The notes: a model not told the origin generated them from the letters alone. Shown: positions 53,488 to 63,346, counted from the stretch's first letter. The stretch is DNA of 64,000 bases from Alkalinema pantanalense (GCF_050753345.1 NZ_JBLZFX010000020.1:1-64000), one strand, 5' to 3'. Made by a program: numbers and translations.

Positions 53488-54456
53488 TTAAGGATTGGCT
53501 GGTGTTTCAGAAGGGGGAGTCATTGGATTGGCCTGAGGGGTCGGATCGGCGGGATTAGGACTTGTAGAGGGGATATCCTCTGGAGATTGTTGGGCATTGG
53601 GAATTGTCTCGGTCGTAGGCGTGGGACTAGACGGAGTTTTGGGTTGAGCGGTCGGGGCATTGGGATTGTCAGGAGGCAGAACGAAATAGGTTCTGCCTTC
53701 GGGATCCTTCCGTTCTTCCGCCCCAATTTTTAACAGTTCCTGCCGCGCCCGCGCCTGGGTTTGCCGATCGCGCGTGACCTCCGCTTGTTCAAACACTGAG
53801 CTCCAACCCCAAAGCCGAACCATACGACTATCGGGATCGGTTTTGAGGAACGCAGCTGTCTGCTTCATCAATGGCCCAACCCGGCTGACATCAGGATCGA
53901 TCGATTGCATCGCCCAATCTCCAGCCATGTCATGGGAGACGATCGATCCCGGAACATCACCGAGGAGCAGGAGTTGATCTAACGCTTTAAACCGCCAGGG
54001 AAGAAATGCTTTGGGATGCTGATTGGCCTGTAGCGCATTGGTTCCTCGGGTCATGTAGTCCACTGCAATATCGGGCTTCCCCAGTCGGTAGGACAGAGTT
54101 CCCGACAAAAAGAGATAGCTTTCAACAAAACGCGGATCCCAACGAGTGATTAGGTCAAAAAACTGGGGAGCCAGTTCGTACCCTAATTGGGCTCGCGCTT
54201 CGTCATCCCCGTCGTACTGGAGGAAGTTGAGAAAGACCCAATCGGCCATTAAGTTATCGAAACCGAAGGTAGGCGATCGCTGCAAAATATCAAGCTTCCA
54301 GCGTTCCTGCTGATTTAGCTGCTCCGGAGAAAATGTGAACTCGGCACCCTGCTGTAACTGGGTACGCTGCATAGCAACCAGCCCCGTCAGCGCCCCTGCG
54401 GCGATCGCAAGTTTCCCTAAAGTGAATAACAGGTTTTTCCAGCGATTTCCAACCAT
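53488..54456 (-). CDS. Membrane-anchored TPR-like cyanobacterial protein
   Basis: 322 residues. N-terminal hydrophobic helix (about 8-28), then QLNQQERWKLDILQRSPTFGFDNLMADWVFLNFLQYDGD, a helical-repeat region (about 90-190), and LRLWGWSSVFEQAEVTRDRQTQARARQELLKIG. The last 70 residues are a Pro/Thr/Asn/Ser-rich low-complexity tail. The whole core looks like a family seen only in cyanobacteria; no function known to me. It ends 10 bp from the recJ stop, convergent. Confidence 0.75.
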   Translation of the reverse strand: MVGNRWKNLLFTLGKLAIAAGALTGLVAMQRTQLQQGAEFTFSPEQLNQQERWKLDILQRSPTFGFDNLMADWVFLNFLQYDGDDEARAQLGYELAPQFFDLITRWDPRFVESYLFLSGTLSYRLGKPDIAVDYMTRGTNALQANQHPKAFLPWRFKALDQLLLLGDVPGSIVSHDMAGDWAMQSIDPDVSRVGPLMKQTAAFLKTDPDSRMVRLWGWSSVFEQAEVTRDRQTQARARQELLKIGAEERKDPEGRTYFVLPPDNPNAPTAQPKTPSSPTPTTETIPNAQQSPEDIPSTSPNPADPTPQANPMTPPSETPANP

Positions 54457-55193
54457 AGGACTCCATTAGTGATTGGCAACAGTATTACCGAAGCAGTATT
54501 ACTAGCGACATCGGATAAGGTCAGCTTGCTGCAAAATTGAAGACGTTCGATCGCTTCCTAGCTTTTGCAAGACTTTCGGCTTTTGCGCTCCCATTTTGCC
54601 AAAAGTTACTGCTACACTAGCCATAACTTCCGTAATTTTATTCGTTATCCTAGGCAGCTTATTTTACTTTTCCAGCCCAATCTCGACTGAAGTAGGATTG
54701 GTAGTATGTGTTCTCCGTGATACATCGGTGATACCTAGCCCTTTATTCAAGCAAGGTGTTCAAACCGCTGACTTGAACCACTTGTCAAACCGTCACATTG
54801 CTGCCTTTGCTCAGGTCAGGATGTCTACTACTTTGGACGAGTTATTTGGGACAAGTTACTTTGGACAAGTTATTTTCTCCGGATTGCTCTCACCTTTTTG
54901 AGTGATTGTGATTAACTCGGTGAAAACAAGTCACTGTCTGGGCTCCTTTTTGTGTAAGTCACTAGAAATCAACATCGTTCAATGATTGGATGGCTATGCT
55001 TTAGATATCAGCCTTCTTCAGTATTAACCCTAGGTATAAACCTTGGATATTAATACACAGGAGATATCAAGCAGGGATGTCAAACACAGGTATCGCACTC
55101 AATGAACCTTAGCCTTGAGATCTGTTGACTATCAGCGCTGCTACGGATTGTCCGGTTTTTTCATTCCGTTCCTAACTATTGCGATCGCAGCCA
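54457..55193. other. 737-bp gene-free region
   Basis: No gene is supported. A 101-codon frame from TTG 54596 starts with a signal-like stretch, but its second half is made of the tandem repeat at 54832-54875 and it has no ribosome site. A repeat of ATATCA/GGATAT words lies near 55000-55070. Confidence 0.55.
54832..54875. repeat. Tandem direct repeat, 13-16 bp, three copies
   Basis: TTTGGACGAGTTA, TTTGGGACAAGTTAC and TTTGGACAAGTTA in a row. Confidence 0.8.
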
Positions 55194-56531
55194 ATGAACC
55201 ACCTCATCCAACGTTCCTTTCTGTCACAGTTGCTTCTCAGCACGACCCTTTTGACCAGTGCCGTTCTTGCCCCCTGTCTGCTCAATCGCCCCGCCCAGGC
55301 ATCCTTCCAAGACAGCCCTAAGGTGCTAATTGATGAGGCATGGCAAATTGTCAACCATGAGTATGTTGATCCCACCTTCAATCGCAAGGATTGGCAAGCC
55401 ATTCGGCAGGATCTGTTAAGCCGAGACTACTCCTCCAAAGAGCAAGCTTATAATGCTCTGCGCCTTGCGCTGAAGCAGTTAGATGATCCCTATACGCGCT
55501 TCATGGATCCTAAGCAGTTTGACGTGCTGAATAGTCAGACATCGGGAGAATTATCCGGCGTCGGAATCCGGTTAGAACTGGATAGTCAAACCAAAACTTT
55601 AACGGTAGTGGAACCCTTGCCCAACTCACCTGCGGCCAAAGGCGGCTTAAAGTCAGGCGATAAGGTTTTGGCAGTCAATGGCAAGTCCACTAAGGGAATG
55701 ACAGTGGATGACGCATCTAGTCTGATTCGTGGCCAGGAAGGCACCAAGGTGGTTCTGCGGATTGGGCGATCGGGAGCCAGTGAGTTTGATGTTCCCTTGA
55801 CGCGAGCCCGGATTGAACTGCAAACCGTTCGCTACGACGTCAAGCAAGAAGGAAAACGTCGGATTGGGTATATTCGCCTGAGTGAATTTAGTAGTCATGC
55901 GGCGGAACAGATGCGGCAAGCGATTCGATCGCTGCTCTCTGAAAAGGTAGACAGCTTTGTTCTGGATCTACGGGGCAATCCGGGGGGCTTACTCCAAGCC
56001 AGTATCGAAATTAGCCGTATGTGGATGGATCAAGGCAGCATTGTCAAAACTGTCGATCGCAAAGGGGGAAGCGAAGAAATTGCGGCCAATCGCACCGCTT
56101 TAACTAAGCTACCTCTAGCTGTTTTGGTCGATAAAAACTCTGCCAGTTCCAGCGAAATCTTAACTGGAGCTTTGAAAGACAACAAACGGGCCACCGTTGT
56201 GGGTAGCCAAACCTTCGGGAAAGCACTGGTTCAATCCGTCCATCCCCTTTCGGATGGATCAGGCTTAGCCGTGACGATCGCCCACTACTACACCCCGAAT
56301 GGAACCGACATTAGTCACAAGGGAATTGAACCCAACGTCGTTTTAGATCTGTCTACCGATCAGCAACGCAAGCTCTATACCAATCCAAAACTGCTAGGTA
56401 CCCTGGAGGATCCGCAGTATATTCGAGCGATCGCAGCCCTAGAGCAAATTGCCAATAGCAACACGGGCAATCAAAATGTTGGCCAGCGTCCGGCCACACC
56501 TGGTACAACCCCTGGATTGTTCGCCCAGTAG
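55194..56531 (+). CDS. S41 C-terminal processing protease (Ctp family)
   Basis: 445 residues from ATG 55194; the TTG at 55179 is less likely. Signal peptide to about residue 36 (RPAQA|SF). N-terminal helical cap, PDZ domain (about 115-205, LSGVGIRLELD...), then the S41 catalytic core with the Ser318-Lys343 dyad (NSASSSEI and FGKALVQS), spaced 25 residues as in D1 protease. Works in the periplasm or lumen to trim C-termini. A paralogue of the CtpA-like gene at 59922-61175; which paralogue (CtpB or CtpC) it is cannot be told. Confidence 0.92.
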   Translation: MNHLIQRSFLSQLLLSTTLLTSAVLAPCLLNRPAQASFQDSPKVLIDEAWQIVNHEYVDPTFNRKDWQAIRQDLLSRDYSSKEQAYNALRLALKQLDDPYTRFMDPKQFDVLNSQTSGELSGVGIRLELDSQTKTLTVVEPLPNSPAAKGGLKSGDKVLAVNGKSTKGMTVDDASSLIRGQEGTKVVLRIGRSGASEFDVPLTRARIELQTVRYDVKQEGKRRIGYIRLSEFSSHAAEQMRQAIRSLLSEKVDSFVLDLRGNPGGLLQASIEISRMWMDQGSIVKTVDRKGGSEEIAANRTALTKLPLAVLVDKNSASSSEILTGALKDNKRATVVGSQTFGKALVQSVHPLSDGSGLAVTIAHYYTPNGTDISHKGIEPNVVLDLSTDQQRKLYTNPKLLGTLEDPQYIRAIAALEQIANSNTGNQNVGQRPATPGTTPGLFAQ

Positions 56532-56673
56532 GGGTTGGTATTGCTGGTCGTCAACTCATTACTGCCCAGCACAACGCTAGCAGACATCCCCCTAACGGAC
56601 ACAACACGAACAAACGCAACCGCTACCGAACGTTGCCCATCCACCTTCCATTCGCTTCCGGTCGTCCTGGCAG

Positions 56674-57963
56674 CTATGGGAGGTTTTCTTTCATGGTTTG
56701 CGCGATCGCCCTGGGACAGATGAGGTAGGTTCGCTCGATCGGTTGAATGAGGGTGCGAACCAAGGCCGATCGTTCACTAATTTCCTGCAAGCCTTGGGTC
56801 GTTTGCAAATTAATGCCCCGCTGATACAGGGTATAACCACGACTACGAGCCACTCGAACCCCGATCGTGTAATTAGGATCCAATCCTATTTGTAAAGCTA
56901 GATGATTGGCCCATTCCCGAATTTCCGATCGCCGATCAGGGCATACCTGAGTCACTTCGATCGCCTTGGGTAAATCCCGATCGTAAAACTGACGGCAGAG
57001 ATCCGCTAACACCGGATCTGAGGCATCTTGCCAGCATTGAATGTGATACAGCAGCCGAGAATCATCCAATGCCAGGTAATGTTCCAACGATAGGCGATCG
57101 CAATCCCCCTGTAACCAAGCGCCCATCACGGCATCAGCCCAGATTTTGCCCGCGCTCCCTCCCTCGCGAGCACGGGCAAATAAACGCTCTAAGACCCAAG
57201 TCGCCGCCAAATTTTTAGGATGGTTGTAAACCTGGTTATACATAAACGATCGCACCACCAGGTAATGTTCGATCGCGGCAATTCCCTTTTGCGCTACTGT
57301 CAGCTGTTGCGTCACGGGGTCATAACGCAGGGCTAGCAAAATCCGATCTAAATCAATATGACCATAGGATGCACCTGTAAAATAGCTATCTCGCATCAAA
57401 TAGTCCAAGCGATCGCAATCTAATTGGCTACTGACCAATTGCCAGACCAGCGGAATGGGATGTTTTTTGTGATAGACCGCTTCGAGCTGTGGCAACAGAT
57501 CAGGATTAAAGCGATCGAGCAATTCACGGATCGGCAGGGACTCGTGCAAAATCCGGCATGTCCAGACTTCATGGTGAGTGCCAAAAATTTCTTCCCCTGT
57601 ATGGCTCAAAGCACTGTGGCCAATATCATGCAGTAGCGCGGCACAGAGAACGGTCGATCGAAACGGTTGCAACTGAGGATGCATGCTGGCTAAGCGATCG
57701 AAGGCACGGCGAGCTACTGCCAATACCCCCAAGGAATGGGTAAACCGAGAACCTTCTGCACCATGAAAGGTTAAGCTAGCTGGCCCTAGTTGTCGAATCC
57801 GCCGAAGTCGCTGAAAGGCCGGAGTATCAATTAAACGAATTAACAAAGCCTCCATGGGATCGGCACCGTTGAGGGTAATGGCTCCATGGAGAGGATCGTG
57901 GTAAGTCCGTTCGGTTAGCACAGAGGAATCCAGAGATGGAATATCTCTATGGAATGTACCCAT
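56674..57963 (-). CDS. HD-domain phosphohydrolase (COG1078/SAMHD1-like)
   Basis: 429 residues. TYHDPLHGAITLN near 20, RLRRIRQLG near 53-60, and the metal site THSLGV (His76), LLHDIGH (His112, Asp113) and SQLDCDRLDYLMRDSYFTG, with the distal Asp typical of the SAMHD1/YwfO-like dNTP triphosphohydrolase group. Allosteric helical C-terminus. Probably hydrolyses dNTPs or related nucleotides; substrate unproven. Convergent with the Ctp gene; divergent from the RCK-channel gene at 112 bp. Confidence 0.9.
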   Translation of the reverse strand: MGTFHRDIPSLDSSVLTERTYHDPLHGAITLNGADPMEALLIRLIDTPAFQRLRRIRQLGPASLTFHGAEGSRFTHSLGVLAVARRAFDRLASMHPQLQPFRSTVLCAALLHDIGHSALSHTGEEIFGTHHEVWTCRILHESLPIRELLDRFNPDLLPQLEAVYHKKHPIPLVWQLVSSQLDCDRLDYLMRDSYFTGASYGHIDLDRILLALRYDPVTQQLTVAQKGIAAIEHYLVVRSFMYNQVYNHPKNLAATWVLERLFARAREGGSAGKIWADAVMGAWLQGDCDRLSLEHYLALDDSRLLYHIQCWQDASDPVLADLCRQFYDRDLPKAIEVTQVCPDRRSEIREWANHLALQIGLDPNYTIGVRVARSRGYTLYQRGINLQTTQGLQEISERSALVRTLIQPIERTYLICPRAIAQTMKENLP

Positions 57964-58074
57964 AAGTTTGTTCTAACCGTGCTTTGAGCTACAACGACTT
58001 GTGTGTGACTACAGGACAATCATTCCTAATTACTGGGTTTCACCATTTGCCCAGATGAGAAGACTCTAGTAACC

Positions 58075-59829
58075 ATGAAACCGCGCATAATTGTCTGTGG
58101 TTTGGGTCAGACAGGATACAAAATTTACAAGCTCCTGAAACAACAGGGGGTAGAGGTGGTGGGGATTAGTACCCATCATCTTTTGGGAGAACGATCGGAG
58201 GGGCGATCGAATGGCTGTTTAGATCCTTTATCAGACAATATCGTCATCGGTGACCTACGAGCCGCTTCAACATTGCTGGCAGCGGGAATTCGGGAAGCAA
58301 AAACGTTGGTGCTGGCAACGAGTGATGATGCCCTAAACCTAGCCGTCCTCGTGCAAGCCCGGGTGCTGAATCCTCACATTCGGATTGTCAATCGGCTCTA
58401 CAACACCAGCTTAGGCGATCGCCTTGATCAAACCCTCTTGAACCACACAACCATGAGTGTTTCGGCGATCGCAGCCCCCGTGTTTGCATTTGCGGCTCTA
58501 GGCAATTTAGCGATCGGTCAACTTAAGCTTTTTAACCAAACTTGGCCTATCCATGAAGAGCAGATCGATTTCGACCATCCCTGGCGAGGTAAACCCTTAA
58601 AAGACCTGTGGGATGACCGATCGCGAATGTTGATTTATTACCTGCCCATTGACCATACCACTGACTTAGTGTCAGCAATGCTGCGAGGAGAGCAGCTACA
58701 GGTGGGCGATCGCTTAATTGTGGCCACCCAGCCCAGTGTACGGATCAGCCAACGATCGTTAAATGAGAGTCTCTCAAAATTTATAGCGAGTCTGAAACGG
58801 CTCCATCACCACGGTCGATCGGCGGTCGGCGTTATTCTACTGCTGTTACTCACCATTCTCATTGCAACCCTGACCTATCTCTGCATTAACTTCAATACCT
58901 CAGTGGAAGATGCCCTCTATTTCTCTGTGGGAATGATTACTGGAGCGGGTGGAAATGAAAGCATCGCTGAACAAGCCCCTCCCGGAATTAAGGTCTTCAC
59001 CGCCATCATGATGCTCGTAGGGGCGGGGGTCATTGGGGTATGTTATGCCTTGCTGAATGATTTTGTTTTGGGAACTCGCTTTCATCAAATCTGGAATGCT
59101 GCTCAAATTCCCCATAACAGTCACTACATCATCTGTGGGTTGGGGGGCATTGGGATGCAGATTGCAAAACAACTCCGCGATCGGGGCCATGAAGTGGTCA
59201 TTATCGAACGAGATCCCCATTGTCGCTTTCTCAGTACGGCCAATCAACTCAAGTTACCTGTCATCCATGGCGACGCCAATCTGGCGGATGTACTCCAATC
59301 GGCCCGGATCGGTACAGCCCAAGCTCTACTCGCCGTCACCAGCAATGACACCACTAATCTAGAAATTGCACTCACTGCAAAAGGCTTGAACCCTCGCTTA
59401 GCGGTCATTGTCCGGAACCAAGATCCCAACTTTTCCCAGATGGCTCAGCAAGTTTTTGACTTTGAAGCTGTGCTCAGCCCAACGGAGTTAGCCGCACCTT
59501 CCTTTGCCGCTGCTGCCCTGGGAGGCCGAATTCTTGGCAATGGGATGACAGGCAATAGTTTATGGATTGCCTTAGCAACCCTGATAACGGCCAATCATCC
59601 TTTCTGTGGCCACCAAGTCAAAGATATTGCTCGGCACATTGATTTTGTACCGTTGTATCTCGAAACCTGCCATCAAACCGTGCACGGCTGGAATCTGCTA
59701 GAAGCCTACCTCAGTGCAGAAGATATTCTTTACCTCACCGTCCCTGCCCATCGCTTAGATGAACTCTGGCGATCGGTACCCCTGTCAGTCATGAACAAAA
59801 TAAGGGTAGTGGATTCGTACCGTAATTAA
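58075..59829 (+). CDS. Two-RCK-domain protein with a degenerate channel pore
   Basis: 584 residues. First Rossmann (TrkA-N/RCK) domain at 1-120 with GLGQTG (9-14); RCK_C-like part to about 230; two membrane helices (about 248-270 and 305-330) around a pore loop; second RCK_N domain from about 350 with GLGGIG (355-360) and ERD at the end of beta-2; C-terminal RCK_C-like part. Overall order resembles Ktn/Kch channel regulators. At the place of the K+ filter TVGYG the loop reads MITGAGGNE (287-295). Without the Y/F and second aligned glycine it may conduct another ion or none. Single gene. Confidence 0.85.
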   Translation: MKPRIIVCGLGQTGYKIYKLLKQQGVEVVGISTHHLLGERSEGRSNGCLDPLSDNIVIGDLRAASTLLAAGIREAKTLVLATSDDALNLAVLVQARVLNPHIRIVNRLYNTSLGDRLDQTLLNHTTMSVSAIAAPVFAFAALGNLAIGQLKLFNQTWPIHEEQIDFDHPWRGKPLKDLWDDRSRMLIYYLPIDHTTDLVSAMLRGEQLQVGDRLIVATQPSVRISQRSLNESLSKFIASLKRLHHHGRSAVGVILLLLLTILIATLTYLCINFNTSVEDALYFSVGMITGAGGNESIAEQAPPGIKVFTAIMMLVGAGVIGVCYALLNDFVLGTRFHQIWNAAQIPHNSHYIICGLGGIGMQIAKQLRDRGHEVVIIERDPHCRFLSTANQLKLPVIHGDANLADVLQSARIGTAQALLAVTSNDTTNLEIALTAKGLNPRLAVIVRNQDPNFSQMAQQVFDFEAVLSPTELAAPSFAAAALGGRILGNGMTGNSLWIALATLITANHPFCGHQVKDIARHIDFVPLYLETCHQTVHGWNLLEAYLSAEDILYLTVPAHRLDELWRSVPLSVMNKIRVVDSYRN

Positions 59830-59921
59830 TCAGTCACGTTAATTGCTCAAAGTAATCGACCATTAACAACCTCCCCCGGTTGAAATGCATGGGCTTTCAG
59901 CATTCACCCGGAATAACGCAG

Positions 59922-61175
59922 TTAATGAATCTCTTCAGGAACCCCTGCCAAGAGCGATCGAGATTGCAAGGTATCCAGCGCCGCACGATATTGTTGATCT
60001 ATCTCGGTACCTAGTTGTTCAGGGGAGGTCGGTTGAAAGGGAACCACCCGATCGGGGATAATCCCCAGCTTGTTGATATCGCGATGGTTCGGTGTTTCGT
60101 ACTTAGCCACCGTTACCGCTAGTCCCGATCCGTCAGAGAGATTGAACAGGGATTGAATTAAACCCTTTCCAAAAGTTTTCTCCCCTAAAATGATCGCCCG
60201 ACCATTGTCTTGCAACGCGCCAGCAAGAATTTCGCTAGCACTAGCCGTTCCTTGGTTCACCAAAACCACGAGGGGCGCTTGCGTGAGTGCCTTGCCCGCT
60301 GCTTCAAAACTGCCCAGAGTACCTTGGCGATTCACCGTATATACGATCGTGCCATTGTCAATCCACTGCTTGGCAATCTCAATACCTGCCTGCAAGAGCC
60401 CCCCTGGATTATTGCGCAAATCCAGAATATAGCTACTCGCCCCTTGATTTTCCAGATGCTTGATGGCTTGGGCCACTTCCGTTGCAGCATTGGCATTGAA
60501 CTGGGTTAGACGGATATAACCACTCTTCTGACCGTTGGACTGGGTTCGTAGGTCAGCGACAACGGGATTTAACTCAATACGATCGCGGACAAGGTTGTAA
60601 TCTTTAACGGGCTCATTCCCATGCTGCACCTTGAGGGTAACCACGCTGCCCATATTGCCTCGCATCCGCCCCGCAGCCTCATCCAAGCTCAAGCCCTGAG
60701 TCGAAATGCCATCAATTTCTAAAATGGCGTCTGTGGGTTGAATGCCTGCCTTAGCAGCGGGGGAACCCGCAATGGGTGCAATCACTTTGAGTTGCTGCGT
60801 TTCAGTATCTAGGGAAATCTGTAAGCCGACTCCGGTGAGTTCCCCCGAGGTACTGGTCTGCAAGCTACGGTACTGCTCCGGTTGCATGATACGGGTAAAA
60901 GGATCTCCAAGCAGCCCCAGCATTTCCTGCACGACAACGTAGGTTTGTGAACGTTGCTCTGGGGCTTTTTTCAAAAACTTTTCTCGCACCGCCCACCAAT
61001 TCTGATGGTTAAAGCTGGCATCCACATAGGCCCGATCGATGACCCGCCAAACCTCATTAATGAACCGTTGCTCATCACTTAACGCCTGGGCTGAACCTGC
61101 AAAGGCCAACACCGACACCACAACGGACAGCAGCGAAACAATCAATGATCGAGACCAAGCAGCATATCTTCCCAT
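59922..61175 (-). CDS. ctpA: Carboxyl-terminal processing protease CtpA
   Basis: 417 residues. Signal peptide ends near GSAQA|LS (residue 31). Cap helices, PDZ domain (about 103-190), S41 core with Ser312 (GTASASEI) and Lys337 (FGKGLIQS), the 25-residue spacing of D1 proteases. CtpA removes the C-terminal extension of the photosystem II D1 precursor in the thylakoid lumen. Assigned by its position divergent from petB, as known in other cyanobacteria, as well as by motifs. Confidence 0.9.
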   Translation of the reverse strand: MGRYAAWSRSLIVSLLSVVVSVLAFAGSAQALSDEQRFINEVWRVIDRAYVDASFNHQNWWAVREKFLKKAPEQRSQTYVVVQEMLGLLGDPFTRIMQPEQYRSLQTSTSGELTGVGLQISLDTETQQLKVIAPIAGSPAAKAGIQPTDAILEIDGISTQGLSLDEAAGRMRGNMGSVVTLKVQHGNEPVKDYNLVRDRIELNPVVADLRTQSNGQKSGYIRLTQFNANAATEVAQAIKHLENQGASSYILDLRNNPGGLLQAGIEIAKQWIDNGTIVYTVNRQGTLGSFEAAGKALTQAPLVVLVNQGTASASEILAGALQDNGRAIILGEKTFGKGLIQSLFNLSDGSGLAVTVAKYETPNHRDINKLGIIPDRVVPFQPTSPEQLGTEIDQQYRAALDTLQSRSLLAGVPEEIH

Positions 61176-61649
61176 AGCTTTCGATAGTAAACGGTAACCG
61201 AACCTTCTGCCTACCCTGCCGTTACGATCGAAGGATTGACACAGAACTTAACAGATCAAGATCCTTCCCATCGAGTGAGGCACGCTTTAGAGTGACCGAC
61301 AAATTTAAGCAGCGAACCGATTTAAGCAGCGAACCGATTTAAGCAGCGAACCGAGGGCACTCAGGGGAATTTCGCTAAGTCCTATCCGTTCAGTGTTATC
61401 AATCCAGTGAACTCAACTTAACTCAACGGTTCAACCGGGAGTTTGCTGCATTGCTTGGGAACGGTTTCTTCAGTCCAAAATTTCTGAGAAACTTCATACT
61501 TCTTAATAAATTAGCCTATTCGCTTCCCATTGCCAAGTCCGCTCCTTGGCGGCAAGACAGCAGCCATCCCGCCCACATAGGGATCCTTGGGGGTTAAGGT
61601 GTGTTACATTTTTTATGAACAGCAATCATTTTTAGGAACGCTCTCGACT
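61176..61649. other. Divergent ctpA-petB intergenic region
   Basis: 474 bp holding promoters for both genes and the 17-bp triple repeat at 61303-61353. No hairpin or RNA motif identified. Confidence 0.6.
61303..61353. repeat. Tandem direct repeat, 17 bp, three exact copies
   Basis: ATTTAAGCAGCGAACCG three times in succession, about 130 bp upstream of the ctpA start and 300 bp from petB. Confidence 0.93.
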
Positions 61650-62297
61650 ATGGCAAACGTGTACGACTGGTTCGAGGAGCGCTTAGAGATCCAGGCGCTC
61701 GCTGACGACGTAACCAGCAAGTACGTGCCGCCCCACGTGAATATTTTCTACTGCCTGGGTGGAATCACGCTGACTTGCTTTTTAATCCAGTTTGCCACTG
61801 GATTTGCAATGACTTTTTACTACAAACCCACCGTAGCTGAAGCGTTTAGCTCCGTTCAGTACATCATGAACGAAGTCAACTTTGGCTGGTTGATTCGCTC
61901 CATCCACCGTTGGTCTGCCAGCATGATGGTGCTGATGATGATTCTGCACGTTTTCCGGGTGTACCTAACGGGTGGTTTCAAGAAACCCCGTGAGTTGACC
62001 TGGGTCAGTGGCGTGATTCTTTCTGTCATCACCGTTTCCTTTGGTGTGACCGGTTACTCCCTGCCTTGGGACCAAGTTGGCTACTGGGCAGTTAAGATCG
62101 TGTCTGGTGTACCCGAAGCGATTCCCGTTGTAGGCACCCTGATTGCCGATCTGCTGCGGGGTGGTGCCAGCGTTGGTCAAGCAACCCTGACTCGCTACTA
62201 CAGTGCTCACACGTTTGTGCTGCCTTGGCTGATCGCCGTCTTCATGCTGATTCACTTCTTGATGATTCGGAAGCAAGGCATTTCCGGCCCTCTATAA
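61650..62297 (+). CDS. petB: Cytochrome b6
   Basis: 215 residues from ATG 61650 (MANVYDWFEERLEIQ), the exact family start; an upstream TTG frame is ignored. Core subunit of the b6f complex in the thylakoid membrane: four helices binding hemes bH and bL. It also has Cys35 (IFYCLGG), which attaches the extra heme ci. Histidines for the two b-hemes are in helices B and D (RSIHRWSASMM, HTFVLPW and HVFRVY regions). Operon with petD, 174 bp apart. Confidence 0.98.
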   Translation: MANVYDWFEERLEIQALADDVTSKYVPPHVNIFYCLGGITLTCFLIQFATGFAMTFYYKPTVAEAFSSVQYIMNEVNFGWLIRSIHRWSASMMVLMMILHVFRVYLTGGFKKPRELTWVSGVILSVITVSFGVTGYSLPWDQVGYWAVKIVSGVPEAIPVVGTLIADLLRGGASVGQATLTRYYSAHTFVLPWLIAVFMLIHFLMIRKQGISGPL

Positions 62298-62471
62298 ATC
62301 GCTGGTGAGTCTGCTTTACAGGGCTTGGAATGAACTGGTATGGTCGTATCCAAAGGAAAAACTTTCCGGGCGCTGGATCATACCGTTGTTCAATCCTGCC
62401 CGAATCTTAATCGAGACAACTAAAAACTATCTGTCTGCCGACTTCCAGATTTTGAGGAGAGCCTTTTCGCA

Positions 62472-62951
62472 ATGGCAACTTTAAAAAAACCGGATCTGAC
62501 TGATCCCGTATTGCGTGCGAAGCTAGCGAAGGGTATGGGTCACAACTACTACGGTGAACCCGCATGGCCCAACGATCTGCTTTACATCTTTCCGGTTGTG
62601 ATTTTGGGTACGATCGCCCTATGTGTAGGTCTAGCCGTTCTAGATCCTGCATTAGTGGGTGAACCGGCTAATCCCTTCGCAACGCCCTTGGAAATTCTGC
62701 CCGAGTGGTACTTGTACCCTGTTTTCAACATTCTGCGTCTCGTTCCTAACAAGCTCCTGGGCGTTGTGTTGATGTCGTCTGTCCCCCTAGGAATGATTAC
62801 GGTTCCCTTCATTGAAAGTGTGAACAAGTTCCAAAACCCCTTCCGTCGCCCAGTGGCAATGGCAGTGTTTCTCATTGGAACCGCAGTGTCCATGTACTTG
62901 GGTGCTGGCGCAATCTTCCCTGTGGACAAGGCACTGACCTTAGGTCTGTAA
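62472..62951 (+). CDS. petD: Cytochrome b6f subunit IV
   Basis: 159 residues, starting MATLKKPDLTDPVLRAKLAKGMGHNYYGEPAWPNDLLY, the canonical start. Three helices; contains the PEWY segment (LPEWYLYPVFNILR, about 76-89) of the Qo quinol site. Together with petB it is the equivalent of mitochondrial cytochrome b. Its TAA is inside a 23-bp tandem duplication. Confidence 0.98.
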   Translation: MATLKKPDLTDPVLRAKLAKGMGHNYYGEPAWPNDLLYIFPVVILGTIALCVGLAVLDPALVGEPANPFATPLEILPEWYLYPVFNILRLVPNKLLGVVLMSSVPLGMITVPFIESVNKFQNPFRRPVAMAVFLIGTAVSMYLGAGAIFPVDKALTLGL

Positions 62952-62978
62952 GCAAACTGACCTTGGGTCTGTAAGCAA
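62933..62978. repeat. Tandem duplication, 23 bp, spanning the petD stop
   Basis: ACTGACCTTAGGTCTGTAAG plus CAA is followed by the same 23-mer with one change (TTGGG for TTAGG). The first copy codes for the last six petD residues and stop; the second repeats the same words untranslated. Confidence 0.93.
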
Positions 62979-63346
62979 TCTTAGGTTTTCAGTAACCTTA
63001 GGTTTGCTGATAGGTTCCGTCTAAAGATATTTTCCTTAGAAGAAATCTTGGCCTAGTTTCATTTCATCGTCTGGATGACTGTTATGGTTATCCAGACGAT
63101 ATTTTTTTCTCACATTTTTGCGGAGTTGTGATGGGAATCTCCGGTACGGGATTGACTAGCCGTGTAAAAGCACAAAAGTGTAGAAGAACAAGTTTAGAAG
63201 CCCAAAAGTGACTCCAGAAGAGTAAAAGCACAAAAGTGCCCCCCGATCTGAATTTTGGGAGGGTAGACTAGAGAGAATACACCGCTCAGTATTTGTTCTG
63301 TAGACTGTTTCGAACTCCAATAGCACCTGATTTCGATAGGCTAGGC
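62952..63346. other. petD-ftsH intergenic region
   Basis: Besides the petD duplication and terminator it holds AAAAGCACAAAAGTG twice (about 63166-63180 and 63224-63238) with a related AGCCCAAAAGTG between them. No gene. Confidence 0.6.
63068..63108 (+). terminator. Terminator of petB-petD
   Basis: CGTCTGGAT and ATCCAGACG around GACTGTTATGGTT, followed by ATATTTTTTT. Confidence 0.9.

Noticed and set aside
54596..54901. 101-codon TTG-start frame with a signal-like N-terminus
   Set aside because: No ribosome site; the C-terminal part consists of the tandem repeat at 54832-54875, arguing against selection for protein.
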